Shown: in pieces, positions 1 through 11,239 of the stretch
Position numbering within the stretch: the first letter of the stretch is position 1
How the letters are laid out: the number at the start of each line of letters is the position of its first letter
NCBI GenBank assembly: GCA_038373865.1
Contig: JAXGGA010004683.1
Location: 21,549 to 85,548, forward strand
Length of the DNA stretch: 64,000 bases
Reading direction: 5' to 3'
Source: Uloborus plumipes
Taxonomy: Eukaryota; Arthropoda; Arachnida; Araneae; Uloboridae
Notes under the pieces: model-generated
Seen by the model: the letters and a program-made list of their open reading frames with translations, nothing else
Databases searched by the model: none
Told to the model about the DNA's origin: nothing
Program-made: the position numbers and the translations under genes

Positions 1-29
1 ATGATGGCAGGTCTTACTAAAACAAACTA

Positions 30-2507
30 CAGTGAACTCTCACTTATGCGCCGGCTCAAGAGACCAACAGAAAAAGGCGCATAAGTGAGAGAGACGCATA
101 AGTGAACAAGCTTATTTAAAAGTCTAAAATGCAACACAAGTTCTAATGAGAGCATGAATAAGATTGTTTCTATAGAAAATTGTTGTATAACTATGCATGT
201 GATTATGAACGTTTTCATTGCTCAACATTTTTACGAAGACTTCGTTTATCGCAATGGATAAAATCAAAATGGGCAACAAAAGGGCGTGTTAGTATATTTT
301 AAAATCTACTCGCTCTATTGTTGCCTTTTTTGAGCCACTTATACTTCAAATTGGAGGTAAGAATTTTTATTTTTGTTACTGCTATTTTTATTTTAATCTG
401 AGTCCAGACTTAACAGTTAGTTATTTCATAATAAACCAATTGTGCATTTTAGGAGTTGCATGTATAAACTTACTGGTGCTGAGGGTTAGTAAAATTTAGT
501 GAAATTAATTTTTGTAATTTTATATCAAGATTTAAAAGCTTAGTCTCAAAACTTAGCTTTTTTACTTTATGACTTTACTTCGTTAATGTGACGAAATTAA
601 TGTTGTCAAAACTACGAAAATGATTGTCAATTTGACGATACTAGGATAAAGAAATATTTCGCTACATTTGACGAAATTCATCCCCAAAAAATGACGAAAT
701 GTTCGCTCGGGGTATATTCTTGGAAGTGATTTCATCAAAAACAAAGAAAATTCGTTAATTTTGAGAGTGCATTTCTGAAAGTGTTGATTACTGTGAACAC
801 CATAACGTAAATATATATGAAAATAGAGGAAATCAGTAACAATACAGGATTTTTTTTTTAAGGAACCACGAATGTTTCAAATTCAGAAAGGAAAAAAAGA
901 ACTTTCGGAAGAACTTAATTTTTATTCAAACATAAGAGAAAATATTTTTAAAAGAATGCACCTTGTTAATACTTTTTAATTTTTTGAAGTTATGCGCTCA
1001 GAAATACTATGCATTGATCATTCCATCTTCAAAATATTTGAGTATTTTATGCGAGATTGATATAATCTTTTCAAAAAAATCATGTTATTTTAATGAACTA
1101 AAATTTTTAATGAAAAAAAAAAAAGCCAATTCTTGTATTGCTTTAGTATTTTTTTAAAGGCAAGATGTTTAAAAGTTTGAAGTATATGAGCGGATATTTT
1201 CAAACTTTTTCTAAAAAACAAAATTCGTAAGAGTTTTAAGTTTACATTTTTGCTCATCATTTTGTCTTATATATAAAATTTTCCGGTGAGCTAGTTTACG
1301 CTCCTTTTTTAATTGCTCTATTTTTCTGTTTCTCATTTTCCCATATTTTAATCACCCACATTTTTACGTTATAGGCTTATACCTATACGCTTATACTTAT
1401 ACATGCAAGATGGAAAATTATTGAAATTTTGCAAAAAAAACAAGCGCTTTTATAGCAGCTTAATATTAATAGCAAATTATATATGAAAGTTTAATAAATT
1501 AGTCCTTTAAGTGGCGCAAAATGTGTAGATTGGAAAAAACAACAAATGAACAAATTGATATTTTAAGAAACTTTAGAGAAACATTTGAAAATTTACGAAA
1601 CAATATAAACATATAAAAAGAACAAACGAAAAAGATAAGGCAGCACATTACCCATGTTTGTTCTTTTTATATGTTTATATTGTTTCGCAAATTTTCAAAT
1701 GTTTCTTAAAATTTCAATTTGTGCATTTGTTGTTCTACACAATCTACGCATTTTGCGACACTTAAAGGACTAATTTATTGAACTTCCATAGATAATTTGC
1801 TATTAATATTAAGCTGCTATAAAAGCGCTTGTTAATTTGCAAAATTTAAATAATTTTCCATCTTGCATGTATACATATAAGTCAAAGCGTATAGGTATAA
1901 GCCTATAACGTATAAGCGGGGATAATAAGAACCGAAAAAATGAAGAACGAAGAATTACGAAACGAAAAAATGCCTAACGGAAAAATGACGAACGCTCCGT
2001 TCGTCATTTTTCCGTAAAATCACGGAAATATAATTAACGAAACGGAAACACTCCGGCAACTCAGCTGCCGTATATTTTTTCGTTATTTTCAGGAAATTTT
2101 TTTAACAGTGTACGGTTTGGCAACTACTGTAACCTAACTACAATGATAAGGTAAAAACAAAAATTGTAGCATACGTAATCACAAACTGGTCTTTTTAAAA
2201 CGATCCATAATAGATAATTGTCTCTCTCCGAACTCTAGTTCATCGTAGAAAAAATGCCTTCCGTGAGTAATAAAGCGAAAATTTAAAGAGGAAAGTGAAG
2301 AAACATGCTCATTTTTTCAGAAACTAAATTAAATTGCTTACATTTTTCGAAAAATTCGGCGCATAAGTGAAATATTTATCTTTAGAGCGACGCATAAACG
2401 AATGAAATTATCATTATTTTGCTATGGAATGTGCCGGGACCACTGAAAATCGTCGTATAGGTGAAAAAGGCGCATAAATGAGGCGGTGTATAAGTGAGAG
2501 TTCACTG
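30..2507. mobile_element. Long Tigger/pogo-like DNA transposon, degraded, with nested insertion
   Basis: The ends are matching inverted repeats beginning CAGTGAACTCTCACTTAT, and a TA lies outside each end (28-29 and 2508-2509). TA targets and CAGT-initial ends are typical of the pogo/Tigger branch of Tc1/mariner. A 553-bp relative at 48702-49254 shares about the first 150 and last 400 bases but lacks the middle. The extra interior here (about 295-2105) is therefore either internal element sequence or later insertions; one palindromic insertion is clear at 1367-1910. I see no transposase in the interior: the short open frames at 27-218 and 2414-2635 are just terminal-repeat sequence. The element is dead, but its boundaries are secure. 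Confidence 0.8.
1367..1910. mobile_element. Near-complete palindromic foldback MITE nested in the Tigger-like element
   Basis: The left half reads CGTTATAGGCTTATACC and runs inward for about 260 bases. The right half is its reverse complement with scattered mismatches, meeting at a short centre near 1630-1645. TA flanks both ends (1365-1366 and 1911-1912). It has no coding capacity. It sits within the interior of the 30-2507 element, so it is younger than that element if the outer boundaries are right. Confidence 0.75.
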
Positions 2508-2622
2508 TATTTAGCGCTAGATTTGTCAGAAAACGTTAAGAAATAACTGAGACATGAGGATATAAATAAAAGCGTAAGCCTAATTCGATAAACATAAAAT
2601 AAATAAAATGCCCCAACAGCAG

Positions 2623-3167
2623 CAGGGGTGCCCATCCCCCCCTAAAGCTCAATGGCGCAATTCCCCCCCCCCATCCCAAAATTTTTCTTAACCCTTTTGT
2701 GCTATTTATTTTTTTATTTTAACCCCTCTTTTTCATTTTATTTATTTTTAAATGATATTTATTTGTTTTTAAAATTTTATTTATTTATTTTAAATATTAG
2801 TATTACTTTTTAATATTTTTTAAAATTATAACTGTTATTTATTTAATTTTTATTAATTTTTTAGAAGTACTAATTATGCGCAGAATAGAATAGCTTTTTT
2901 CCTCTTTCAGACATTCCAAGCACACACACAATACAAAATAAATAAATAAATGAAATAATAATAAAGAAATAAAAAAATAATTTAAATAAAAAAATAATTT
3001 AAATAAAAAAATAAATTCATGAATATTTTTTTAATCAGAAAATAATTTAAATTAAAAAAAACTGACAATTAAATAATGTAAGTAAATAAATTAGTTTTAA
3101 AAAATCCCCCCAAAAATTTTGATGGCCCAATTTGCGCCATAATCCCCTCTCCCCGTGGGCCCCCCTG
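2623..3167. mobile_element. hAT-type MITE, copy 1
   Basis: The element starts CAGGGGTGCCCATCCCC and ends with the complementary GGGCCCCCCTG. It is flanked by a perfect 8-bp target duplication AACAGCAG (2615-2622 and 3168-3175). Eight-base duplications with CAG..CTG ends are characteristic of hAT transposons. The interior is AT-rich low-complexity sequence without an open frame. A second copy lies at 23620-24198. Confidence 0.9.
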
Positions 3168-3175
3168 AACAGCAG

Positions 3176-5387
3176 TGCATAAAAAAAGAGTGGAGCTGTT
3201 ATCTTTGGTGCGTTTTCCATAGAGGCGATGCAAAATTAATTGATAAGCCTATTTAAAAGTAACCAAGTATAGATATAGAAGAAAGAAAAAACAAAAAAAT
3301 CCTTAAACTATATTTAAAAAAAGTCTTTTGAATTTCATTGAAACGATTAAGGAATAGCGGACAAGCTGTTTTTGCAATTTGATTGTCAACACAACTGTTA
3401 ACAATTGCAACATATATACTTTGCACACCCCTCCCTCCCCTCAACAAAAAGTGCTCATTCAAACTAAAGTTTACATTGCTTCATTTTAAATTTGCAACCA
3501 GAGGTAAACCCCGATTAAATGATCCCCCTTACTCACCAATTTGGTCAACCACATAACAATTTTATTTAAGTATGAGCTGTAAAAAGCACTTTTTAAAACA
3601 ACAGTCCACCTGAACTTAACATTTAACTTTTTTTAATTTCCTTTACATGCTAAAATTAAAAATAAATTTGTTTATTTCTATTAGTTACTTTGCTTAAAAA
3701 ATAAAATGCAATTAATAAAACGTGAACAATACTTCCATACATAAATAGTTAGCGATAAGTGAGCTTAAAAGATTTTTTTTTTAATTTGTCAATACAAAGT
3801 AACCAAGAGACCATTGTTGGAGATTTTTCAATATTTCTTATTTTTACATAAACGTTATTATTTCCTAAAAAATTCTAAAACATCCCAAACACATGTCTTA
3901 AAGTATGGCATTTATATCTTTGTTTAAAATGCAAACACATCGTTTTAAAAAAGTGTCCTCTTATGATATAATGGAAAAAGATAACCCCTTAACTTAAGCC
4001 TATCCAATCTTCTATATAAGTGCTCTGAAATCCATAATTTTTATGCCTCATACATCAAGCTTATGGTGATGAAAGTGCTTTATTTAACATGCTTATCTCT
4101 CCTTTCCTTCTTCGCCAAATCAGTAGTTCTAATCCGTTCTATTAAAAGATTACCAGGGATTTTCGGAGATTAACTCTTTCAAAGTTCTGGTCTTCGGGGC
4201 ATACGTTCAGGATGGTCATTAACCCATTTTTGAAAAGAAAGGGGGGGGGGGGATACCCCCCCCTCCGCCCCCTTTCGTGGAGAGCATAACGGATCAAGTT
4301 CACATTAATCTTCTACGGCGAAATAGGGGTTTTCTGTGTAATTAGCCGTTAGAGTTGTAATAACTTTCTCTCGATTCTCTCTCTCTCTAGCTCGTTGTCA
4401 TGGTAACAAATGAATCAAGCTGTTCTGTAAAGAGACCGCAGCGTTTACCTCCGAAGTCGAAGTATTCATTAAAGTCTCTTTGGTTGGTTGTAATTTTATC
4501 TTTTCCTTTGGTTGATCTTTGTAACATCATCTGCAGGATGTAATGTGCACAGAGGAAGAAAAAGCTTCCAATAGCTTCCGTCGAAGCTTTTATTCGGAAT
4601 TCTAAAATGGAACACTGCCTGTTTTTGTGTTGTCCTATTGCTCCGCAACTAATTCTTAATTTGTTTGGCAGAAGATTATTTTGTATTAGGTATTCAGTCT
4701 TTGGTGCTTTGAAATATTATGGATTCATTCTTTTTGTAATTTTCATGATGACAATGTCTTTAGTCTTTTTATATATTTTAATGTCTTAATGAACTTGGGC
4801 TTTTCACATTGACGATGTCTTAAAGGCGAAGTAAAGGCTCAAAGTTCAGTTCAATTTAGTCATTGTTTGAAAATAACATGGTCTTTTTATTATATCAGAT
4901 CATTCTCAGAAGAATAAAAGGGACAGTTGGTAAAAAAGAAAACATAATTTTAACTAAACAGTGAGTTAATCAGCTTATATTATTGTATGTTTTTCGCTTT
5001 TTAAGTTACATCAGAAACACATTTTCGATACATTTTTTAAAAGATTTTCTTTTAAAAAACACGTACAGCATGCACACACAGCATCATTTGTCCGTGCTGT
5101 GAAACTAGCTTTCTGAAGATTTAAGAAAAAAAAAACTTCCTCTAAGAAACCAGAAAATTTAATTAAGATTAATCAATTTAATTTTCGTTGACTATATTTT
5201 CATTTATGAAATTCTATGCGATGCACTTACAGAAACAATTTATTGAATGTTCCTCATTGTGTGAAAACAAAGTACGGAGCAATTCAACGGAACTAGGCAA
5301 TAAAAAACCGTAAACGCAAAATACAAAAGAAAATCTCAAAAGAAGAGACACTACAACTTCAACAGAAAGGCTGAGTAGAGGAAGGAG
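3176..5387. other. AT-rich unique sequence, no gene seen
   Basis: No convincing coding sequence is present. The open frames at 3253-3462 (minus) and 4607-4789 (plus) are rich in F, I, L and S, as expected from AT-rich noise. A run of 11 G followed by C-rich sequence lies at 4232-4272, and a (CT)n stretch at 4371-4390. Dispersed-repeat content is possible, but I see no second copy in this window. Confidence 0.5.
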
Positions 5388-5391
5388 TTAA

Positions 5392-5900
5392 CCCATTTAT
5401 GCCCAAGTAGCCTAAAAACGGGACACTTATTATTTACTGTATAGAAAAGCCTGTAATGGGTATATCATTTCACTGAAGCTCTTTTTCACAAGTTGAATAG
5501 TATTTCTTCTTGAGGAAACCAGTTAGAGCCACTAGTTGAATATCAGAGTTTATTTATTGGCAGTTATTTTCAGAAAAATCATTCAAGCAACGATCCAGCA
5601 TGGGTAGCCACAGAAAGTAAGTTTTTTTCTGCGAACTTATTTTTCGTAAAACTAAACTATTTTAAAATCATTTGCTTAAAATTAATCACAGATGCCTTCT
5701 GTAATGTTACTTTGCAAAAGTAAAGTCAAGTAAGGTCATATTTTGCAAACATATCTGACTAATCTCCCATAAACAGGACGTTAAATAACTTAATAAATAG
5801 GGCAACGGCGATCTATTTTGCGCTTAAAATGTATGTAAACCATTCCAAGTAAGAGTTTCAAGCAGATAAAAATTGAAAAAAAAAGTTAAAAAAATCTTGT
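5392..5900 (+). mobile_element. piggyBac-like MITE, copy 1 (3' end lost)
   Basis: TTAA (5388-5391) precedes CCCATTTATGCCCAAGTAGC, the same start as the copies at 25381, 26280 (reversed), 51238 and 60154. The interior aligns with them, including the segment around CGATCCAGCATGGGTAGCCA. The expected 3' terminus ACTTGGGCATAAATGGG-TTAA is missing: the copy degenerates at about 5900, where tRNA-like SINE sequence begins. TTAA targets with CCC..GGG ends are the piggyBac hallmark. Confidence 0.8.
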
Positions 5901-5904
5901 ATTC

Positions 5905-6085
5905 GCGAGGTGGCGGGTTCGATTTCCGCCCTCGCTCCCTTGGCTGTAACTTCCTTCTCCGTGCTATGAATTCTGTCCCATCTCACCTGTGCGTCTGTGC
6001 GGAGGTAAAGCGCATAGTACGCAGTCCTCATGCACGTCCAAGCTGATTGGATTCTAAAATATTGTTGTTGTTTGTTGTTGTTTTG
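5905..6085 (+). mobile_element. tRNA-derived SINE fragment
   Basis: A T-arm-like hairpin, GCGGG-TTCGATT-TCCGC, at about 5912-5929 matches an internal B box and is followed by a seven-base acceptor-like stretch (CCTCGCT). The element then has a non-tRNA body and ends in a TTG-rich tail (6061-6083). The 5' half with the A box is absent, probably because of 5' truncation where it abuts the piggyBac-like MITE. It could also be an old tRNA pseudogene with unrelated downstream sequence. Confidence 0.5.
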
Positions 6086-6199
6086 GAACAGCTATGTTGA
6101 CAAATTTGGGGTGCGCTGTTTCACTTTTTCAATTGCATCATGATTTGGTGTGAAGTCCGACTTCCGCAGCACACGCATGCCATAGGGACCCGTTTATAG

Positions 6200-6296
6200 C
6201 CCAAGTAGCACACTTCGTTTTTTAGAGTTTGTAAAATGGTTATTAACGTTGTGACAACAGATTAAAAACGTTTAAACGTTTTTTGTGCTACCTGGG
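6200..6296. mobile_element. Short MITE with CCCAAGTAGCA ends
   Basis: This 97-bp element begins CCCAAGTAGCAC and ends GTGCTACCTGGG. Two bases, AG, are repeated on both sides. The same terminal motif occurs in the larger elements at 22812-23166 and 41026-41441, which also show matching two-base flanks. The interior is a short palindrome around AACGTTTAAACGTT with no coding content. Confidence 0.55.
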
Positions 6297-6450
6297 AGGG
6301 TAGGCAACCTTTCACAGCACAACAACACATTCACACGAAAAAAGGACAAGGACAGGAGAGAAAAAGCACATCCATGCCCGAACCGGGATTCAAATCCGGT
6401 ACCACTCCATCCCGGTCAGACTTCTCTGACTACTAGACGAAGTGGCCAAG
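6297..6450 (-). mobile_element. tRNA-like SINE fragment, minus strand
   Basis: Read on the minus strand, it starts with an A-box-like stretch (CTTCGTCTAGTAGTCAGAG) and, about 45 bases on, has a B-box-like arm (CCGGATTTGAATCCCGG). It then continues into a non-tRNA body rich in CTCCTGTCC. The order and spacing fit a tRNA-derived SINE head. The open frame at 6285-6509 on the plus strand is this sequence read backwards and is not a gene. Confidence 0.5.
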
Positions 6451-6491
6451 TACGAAAAAAATATATATATATATTAAGTGACATTCGCTTA

Positions 6492-7202
6492 TGCGAGGCG
6501 TATTTTTAAAGTAAGTACCGTTTTGGAAAAAATGAAAAACAATCAAAGATGTTGTTATAATTTTTTTATAACTTAAAAGCCCATACCTTAAACTACTTTT
6601 CTACATATTTGCCACTAATAGAAAGGCGCTTATCATATCGTACAATCTGCTTTTGAAGTCATTCTTCAAAGAAATATGCCGCCACTGCATTACGATCATG
6701 CTGACATCACCATCATTGTCGTGGCACTAGCTAGCCGTCGAGGTGCTGCTTCAGATGGAAAAACAGGTAGTAATCACTGGATGCTCGATCTAGGCTGCTT
6801 TTGCACAAAATCTTCATTAATGGCCGGAGGTCGATTACTCCGTTCCTCGGTGTGCACATTAAAGTGACCATCTTTAAACGCTCGGACCCAAATCCTAATC
6901 ATTCCATCGTTCATAATAGTTTCACCATGTACTGAAGAAATCTCGCGATGACTATCGATAACTTTTAAACCTTTTGTGGTTGAAAAACGAATTACCGAAC
7001 GTACCTCACAGTCGGCGGCACTCTCTATCGATAGACGTTTTTTTTGAAGCCGATTATACGATATAAGTACCTTACATTTAATGGCAATTATGTAGAAAAG
7101 TAGTTTAAGGTTTGAGCTTTCATGTAAAAATACAATTGTAAGGATATTTCTGTCTGTTTTTCATTTACATCAAAACGGTACTGACTTTAAAAATACGCCT
7201 CG
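6492..7202 (-). mobile_element. Internally deleted mariner element
   Basis: Near-identical inverted terminal repeats, CGAGGCGTATTTTTAAAG followed by TMAGTACCGTTTTG, lie at 6494-6530 and 7166-7202, each next to a TA (6490-6491 and 7203-7204). Between them, on the minus strand, are recognisable N- and C-terminal pieces of a mariner transposase, but not the catalytic core. At about 711 bp it is roughly half the usual 1.3-kb mariner length, consistent with a single internal deletion. Confidence 0.85.
6594..7022 (-). pseudogene. Mariner transposase remnant, HTH plus C-terminus, core deleted
   Basis: About 80 open codons at 7022-6785 contain DCEVRSVIRF, then HGETIMNDGMIRIWVRAF and EERSNRPPAINEDF. 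This is the N-terminal helix-turn-helix region of mariner transposases, which binds the terminal repeats. After roughly 25 bases the reading shifts frame into a C-terminal stretch with HLKQHLDG and then QIVRYDKRLSISGKYVEK before the stop. The catalytic aspartates of the mariner D,D34D core are absent. The C-terminal part also carries several in-frame stops. It cannot encode an active transposase. Family identity is from remembered motif patterns and I consider it firm. Confidence 0.85.
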
Positions 7203-7573
7203 TATTTTGAAAGGATCGTGTAAAGTAGATGGTGCCTTAAAAAAACCGCAGAATGTTCCGATTTCATGAAATTGCACCGTCTACTACATGGCCATCTCAA
7301 AATGTGAACAAAAAGTACGAAACACCCTTCTTCTACTTTCCTCTTCATTTAATAAAGTGATTTATTAGACGCGGATCTAGAATAATTTCAAATGCAGAAG
7401 GAATCTGTTACGTATTAATGATACTGAGGACGCAGACTTAGAGAGAGAATGAGAAATTCCATTAATACAGTTATTCGTGCAGAAGCTCTTTATTATTTCA
7501 TTTATATACATTTTTTTTAAAAATCTTCTTTATTTTTCTTTATTCACCGCATTTATATATTTACATTTTTTGT

Positions 7574-7846
7574 GAAATAAATACAAGTCGATCAATAACA
7601 AAAACTATAACCAGGCTGAGAGCCGGCCATCACAGGGGCATGAAGATTGATGGAGAGGGTAGAATGGTGTATAGAAACTGTTGTAATTGCCCAGATACAC
7701 AGCTAACACCGTGTCATATCTTTGAGTGTCCAGCAATAAGTGCGAACTTGAGAGAAATTGAAGAATTGTCGTCGCTTATAGACCTTTACGACGATAACAT
7801 CCAAAAAATCACAAAAGCAGTTATGAGGATCCATGGAATTATTTAG
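7574..7846 (+). pseudogene. C-terminal remnant of a non-LTR retrotransposon polyprotein
   Basis: The frame is open for about 90 codons ending at TAG 7844-7846. It contains TRLRAGHHRGM, then NCCNCPDTQLTPCHIFECPAI, and ends LYDDNIQKITKAVMRIHGII. The order of a LTRLR-GH-like motif, a Cys-rich pair, TP-HIF-CPA and a terminal hydrophobic tail is the end of the RNase H region of Jockey-type LINEs, common in spider genomes. Reverse transcriptase and endonuclease are missing, as in a 5'-truncated insertion. I could not find a clear target duplication or poly(A) tail. The frame is intact across the visible piece, so the copy may not be very old. Confidence 0.75.
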
Positions 7847-10388
7847 TTCTGCTAAGTCATTGACACGACAAAAAAATGTGTTTGCAAGGGAATTTATTCA
7901 AATATAATTATTTGTAGAGATGAATTTAAAAACGTATCCGTATACGTTAAATTTGCTTTACCGGAAAAATTTCAACTAATAAAAATATAATTATGCCTGT
8001 TTAAGCGATGAGATATAAAAAGGAAACGCATTAAAGCTAAATTGTTTGCAACTTGAAAAAGCTCTAAAAACAATTCTAATTAAAGCAGCACAAAAGGGAA
8101 CTGTTTTGTTGACGGAAAACGTTCCACTGCCCCCAATTTAACTCCAGTTTCAAAAGTAATTAAAGTTGCCTTTGAAAAAGCAACCTTTTCTGAGATTCCA
8201 GAGGAAAAAAAAAAAGAAACAGCAAAAACATTTTGGAAGTGAAGACACTAAATACTATTATTCTCTTTTGCGCTAAAATTCTCCTTAAAGTTTTTCTTTC
8301 GCTCTGCTTTTTTTTTTCAGCCTCGAACTCTTGCGTTTTTAAGCAAACAAAAATGAGACAAATAAGGGGGGAGGGAGAGAGCTGCACAAAAGAGGTACAG
8401 AAGGAGGGGGGAGGTGTTTTTCTTTGCTTGTACTTTTTTTATCAGCCTGTTTAAGTTTTGTTCTCAGGTACTTTAGTGTTTTCACGATGAAATGTTGACA
8501 TAGTGAAAAGTAGTTACTGGAATATCGGCTGTTCTGGGTTTAAGCTTTTATTTTTGAGCTGTTAAATATCACATTTTAAATGCAGCCTATGTAAAAACTA
8601 GGTAGCACCGATAAGCAAATTTGCCGATTACCGACTACCGATTATTTGGCTGTTGATAATCGGCCGATTAATGATAAGGATGATTGTTTTTCTATTACCA
8701 GTTTTTCCATCACTCTTTTCTCTCTTATACAATTCCAAGTTTAGAAATATAGTGAGTAATTCATTTCTGAGGAAAGATTTTTTTTTTATTTACCTAGTTT
8801 TCACAAAATTATTTCAATATTTTATCAAATTTCTTAGAACCAATTTTCAAATTATTGTCTATAATATTATTAACACATTGTTAGTTATGTTAATTGGACA
8901 TAAAAATTCAATTATTCCAAATATAACAAGCATGGGGGACATAAAAATCCAGAAAAAAAAGAGGGAGGGTTAGCCCGTGGTGAACACTACCATTTAAAAG
9001 TACTTTTAATCCATATTTTTAAATAGTTAGTAGCAGTTGAATTCAATACTTTTTTTTTTTGAAAATTATAGGTTATCTGAAAGCACTGTGCTAAGGAGAA
9101 AACTATCGCCGCATGAAAATTATCAATTTAAGGCTCCCTTATTTCATTTTGACATGAAATAAGTTAAACATAATGCAATACCCGGCAACGCCAGGTAATA
9201 AGCTAGTAAATAAATAAAATATTTTACGTGTTTTTCATTGTAATTAAAGTATCACTTGAAATAATACACTTTTTATTATACTCAGTATAATTTTGTTTCT
9301 TGAAAACTAGATATCCACACCAACGGTTATTCACGGTAAAGAGAAGTGCCCCAAAAGATTGAATTTCGGTTGCATGGGATTCTAATAACTTTTTTTCCGG
9401 TTATTCTAAACTTTATCGAATAAATAGGCCTCTTCATTTTGAATGCGGATGTTATGTCGAAAATGGTCTAAGAGCTCATAATTTCGTTCTATAAAATAAA
9501 CTTCAATCAGCAGAAAATAATCTTTCTCAGAGAAATCTAGAATTGGATTGCATGAGTAACGTACGAGCGGAAGGATCAATGTCAGGTGTTACGTTAGCCA
9601 AACAAGCTCACGTTATAAAAAAAAAAATCCATATTATTTCTCCCCCCCCCCTTTTTTTTGTCATTTTCTTTTTTAAAAAGAAAGCTACAAAATAAGGCCA
9701 TTAGAAAGGATTTTTGCATTTTTTCTAAGGAGGGTTTACCTGGCTGAGACATGGCCCCTGACCGTCCAATATTTTTTTTGAAGAATCGAGTGTCCAATGG
9801 TTCCCTTCGACCTTGTGCAGAAAATTCAGATTGAAATTGGCATGCGTAAAATTTGATATGGCACATAAATTGATTTTCTTAGCAATTAACTGACTTGATG
9901 TAACTCATACCGCTAACTTGATATGGATTTTCAAAACCCCATTTTTTTTGTGGACACCCTGTATAATGAGGAAAGCAAGTAGGGAGGCAGTTCTTGATTT
10001 AAGCATCATTTAGCAATAAAAAAAGACCTCTTCATGAAAATTATTGAAGGATGTGAATTAAATAGAGCGAGGTAATGTAAAGAAAGTTTACATGAATAAA
10101 TTGCTGATATTACGTCTGCAAAATTTGTTTCTTACGCTATAGAGAATTGAACTTGTGTTTTGGACGAAATAAAAGAAGAGGGGGAATGAAGAAGGATTTT
10201 TTCCTTGTTTGGAGTACCCCACATGCCATCAAAATGAGATTTTGATGACTTGTATTATGGGAATATGATTACTATGCTTTTCTACATAACATATATATTT
10301 CTGCGATGTATCTTAAGCTAGATTTTTTATTATTTTTAAATATTTTTTAAATTGAATTATATGAACATAAAATATTTTGTTAACAATA
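7847..10388. other. AT-rich sequence with repeat debris, no gene seen
   Basis: No open frame here looks coding. Two clues suggest old transposon ends: clustered CCGATTA motifs forming small palindromes at 8607-8668, and a short palindrome ACCCGGCAACGCCAGGT at 9180-9196. GTGGACACCCTGTATAAT at 9950-9967 also resembles a common arthropod transposon terminus, but I see no partner end. Overlapping minus- and plus-strand frames at 8160-8454 and the frame at 9594-9866 are low-complexity. Confidence 0.45.
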
Positions 10389-10390
10389 TA

Positions 10391-10565
10391 CTGTCGTCCC
10401 CGCTTAATCGGGTAACGGATAAACGAATACCCCGCTTATACGAATAAAATATCTCGGAACCGATGTCATAGACATAATGTTAAAGTTCCCCGCTTAATCG
10501 AACACCCCGTTTAATCGAATAATATTTCTGGGAACCGAAAGTATTCGTTTAAGCGGGGCCGACAG
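10391..10565. mobile_element. Tigger/pogo-like MITE (CTGTCGTCCCCGC ends)
   Basis: The inverted termini are CTGTCGTCCCCGCTTAATCG and the complement of TTTAAGCGGGGCCGACAG, with TA on both sides (10389-10390 and 10566-10567). CCCCGCTTA-like motifs recur internally. The ends resemble those of the 36362-36535 element but differ in sequence. The 175 bp hold no coding capacity. Confidence 0.85.
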
Positions 10566-10567
10566 TA

Positions 10568-10894
10568 CTAACTTGAATAATAAGTAATATAGACTGATTT
10601 GCGACAAAATGGTGCGACAATTTCAAAAGAAATGGCATCTGTTTCTGATCTGAAGCGCAGCGTGTTTGCTAAACATTTGCTTACATTAAGTAAAAGCTCG
10701 TACCGGAACATAAATGAACAATTTGTATTAATTCTAATTAAATACTCTTCGTCAGCCATAGGATCTCCTAGATATAACAGACATTTTAACTCCTTCACTT
10801 TTTCAACATGTTCGCTCTTGTTTGTAATTCGTACAAGTACGAGACCATAATTGCCTCCGTTGAAGTCGTCACGACGTTTAATATTTATTTTAGC
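10568..10894 (-). CDS. Candidate exon or gene fragment of unknown function
   Basis: This minus-strand frame is open for 108 codons before its TAG. Unlike other frames here, its amino-acid composition is balanced: it begins KINIKRRDDFNGGNYGL, continues with ITNKSEHVEKVKEL and GDPMADEEYLIRI, and ends FEIVAPFCRK followed by a short tail. No plausible start codon lies at the 5' side, so it would be an internal or terminal exon. The upstream ACTGTAAAA MITE supplies CATTTTTTACAG, a reasonable splice acceptor, and a second AG lies at the edge of the frame. The alternating hydrophobic pattern would suit a beta-sandwich domain; a transglutaminase C-terminal barrel is a guess only. It lies 2 bp from a MITE and may be a stranded fragment. 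Confidence 0.4.
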   Translation of the reverse strand, partial: AKINIKRRDDFNGGNYGLVLVRITNKSEHVEKVKELKCLLYLGDPMADEEYLIRINTNCSFMFRYELLLNVSKCLANTLRFRSETDAISFEIVAPFCRKSVYITYYSS

Positions 10895-10914
10895 TCATTT
10901 TCTACACTGTAAAA

Positions 10915-11113
10915 AATGAATGTTTTTACAGTATAATATAGATAATTTTGTAGTAATAAACTGTAAAAATCACTAATTTAACTGCAATATACTGTAAAAT
11001 TCCTCATTTTACAGTGATAAACTGTAAAATTGCTCATTTTAGTTTGTTACCGTGCAGATTTTACTGGTGTTAAACTGGTACACTCTGCTGCACCAGTATT
11101 AGACTGGTGGGGG
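10915..11113. mobile_element. ACTGTAAAA-family MITE, 5' part only
   Basis: It starts CACTGTAAAAAATGAATG with TA outside, followed by repeated ACTGTAAAAT-type motifs and the conserved sequence ending CTGCTGCACCAGTATTA. The right half expected from other copies is absent. At about 11110 the sequence passes into G/T-biased DNA instead. Confidence 0.75.
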
Positions 11114-11239
11114 GATAGTTTATTACTAATACTTATAGGGTACGGACATGTTATACGGGTACACGGCGATACGGTTACAGGTTGTATAGGGATTATTCGT
11201 GCGTGTGGGGTAGTTTTCCCCCATATATATATATATATA

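Noticed and set aside
4232..4272. G-run followed by C-run as a regulatory or terminator hairpin
   Set aside because: It is a low-complexity homopolymer pair. Similar runs occur in repeats here (27546, 29687) and nothing nearby would be regulated.
6285..6509. 74-codon protein with CPNRDSNPVPLHPGQ
   Set aside because: It is the reverse reading of a tRNA-like SINE. Peptides of this kind are a familiar artefact of SINE heads.
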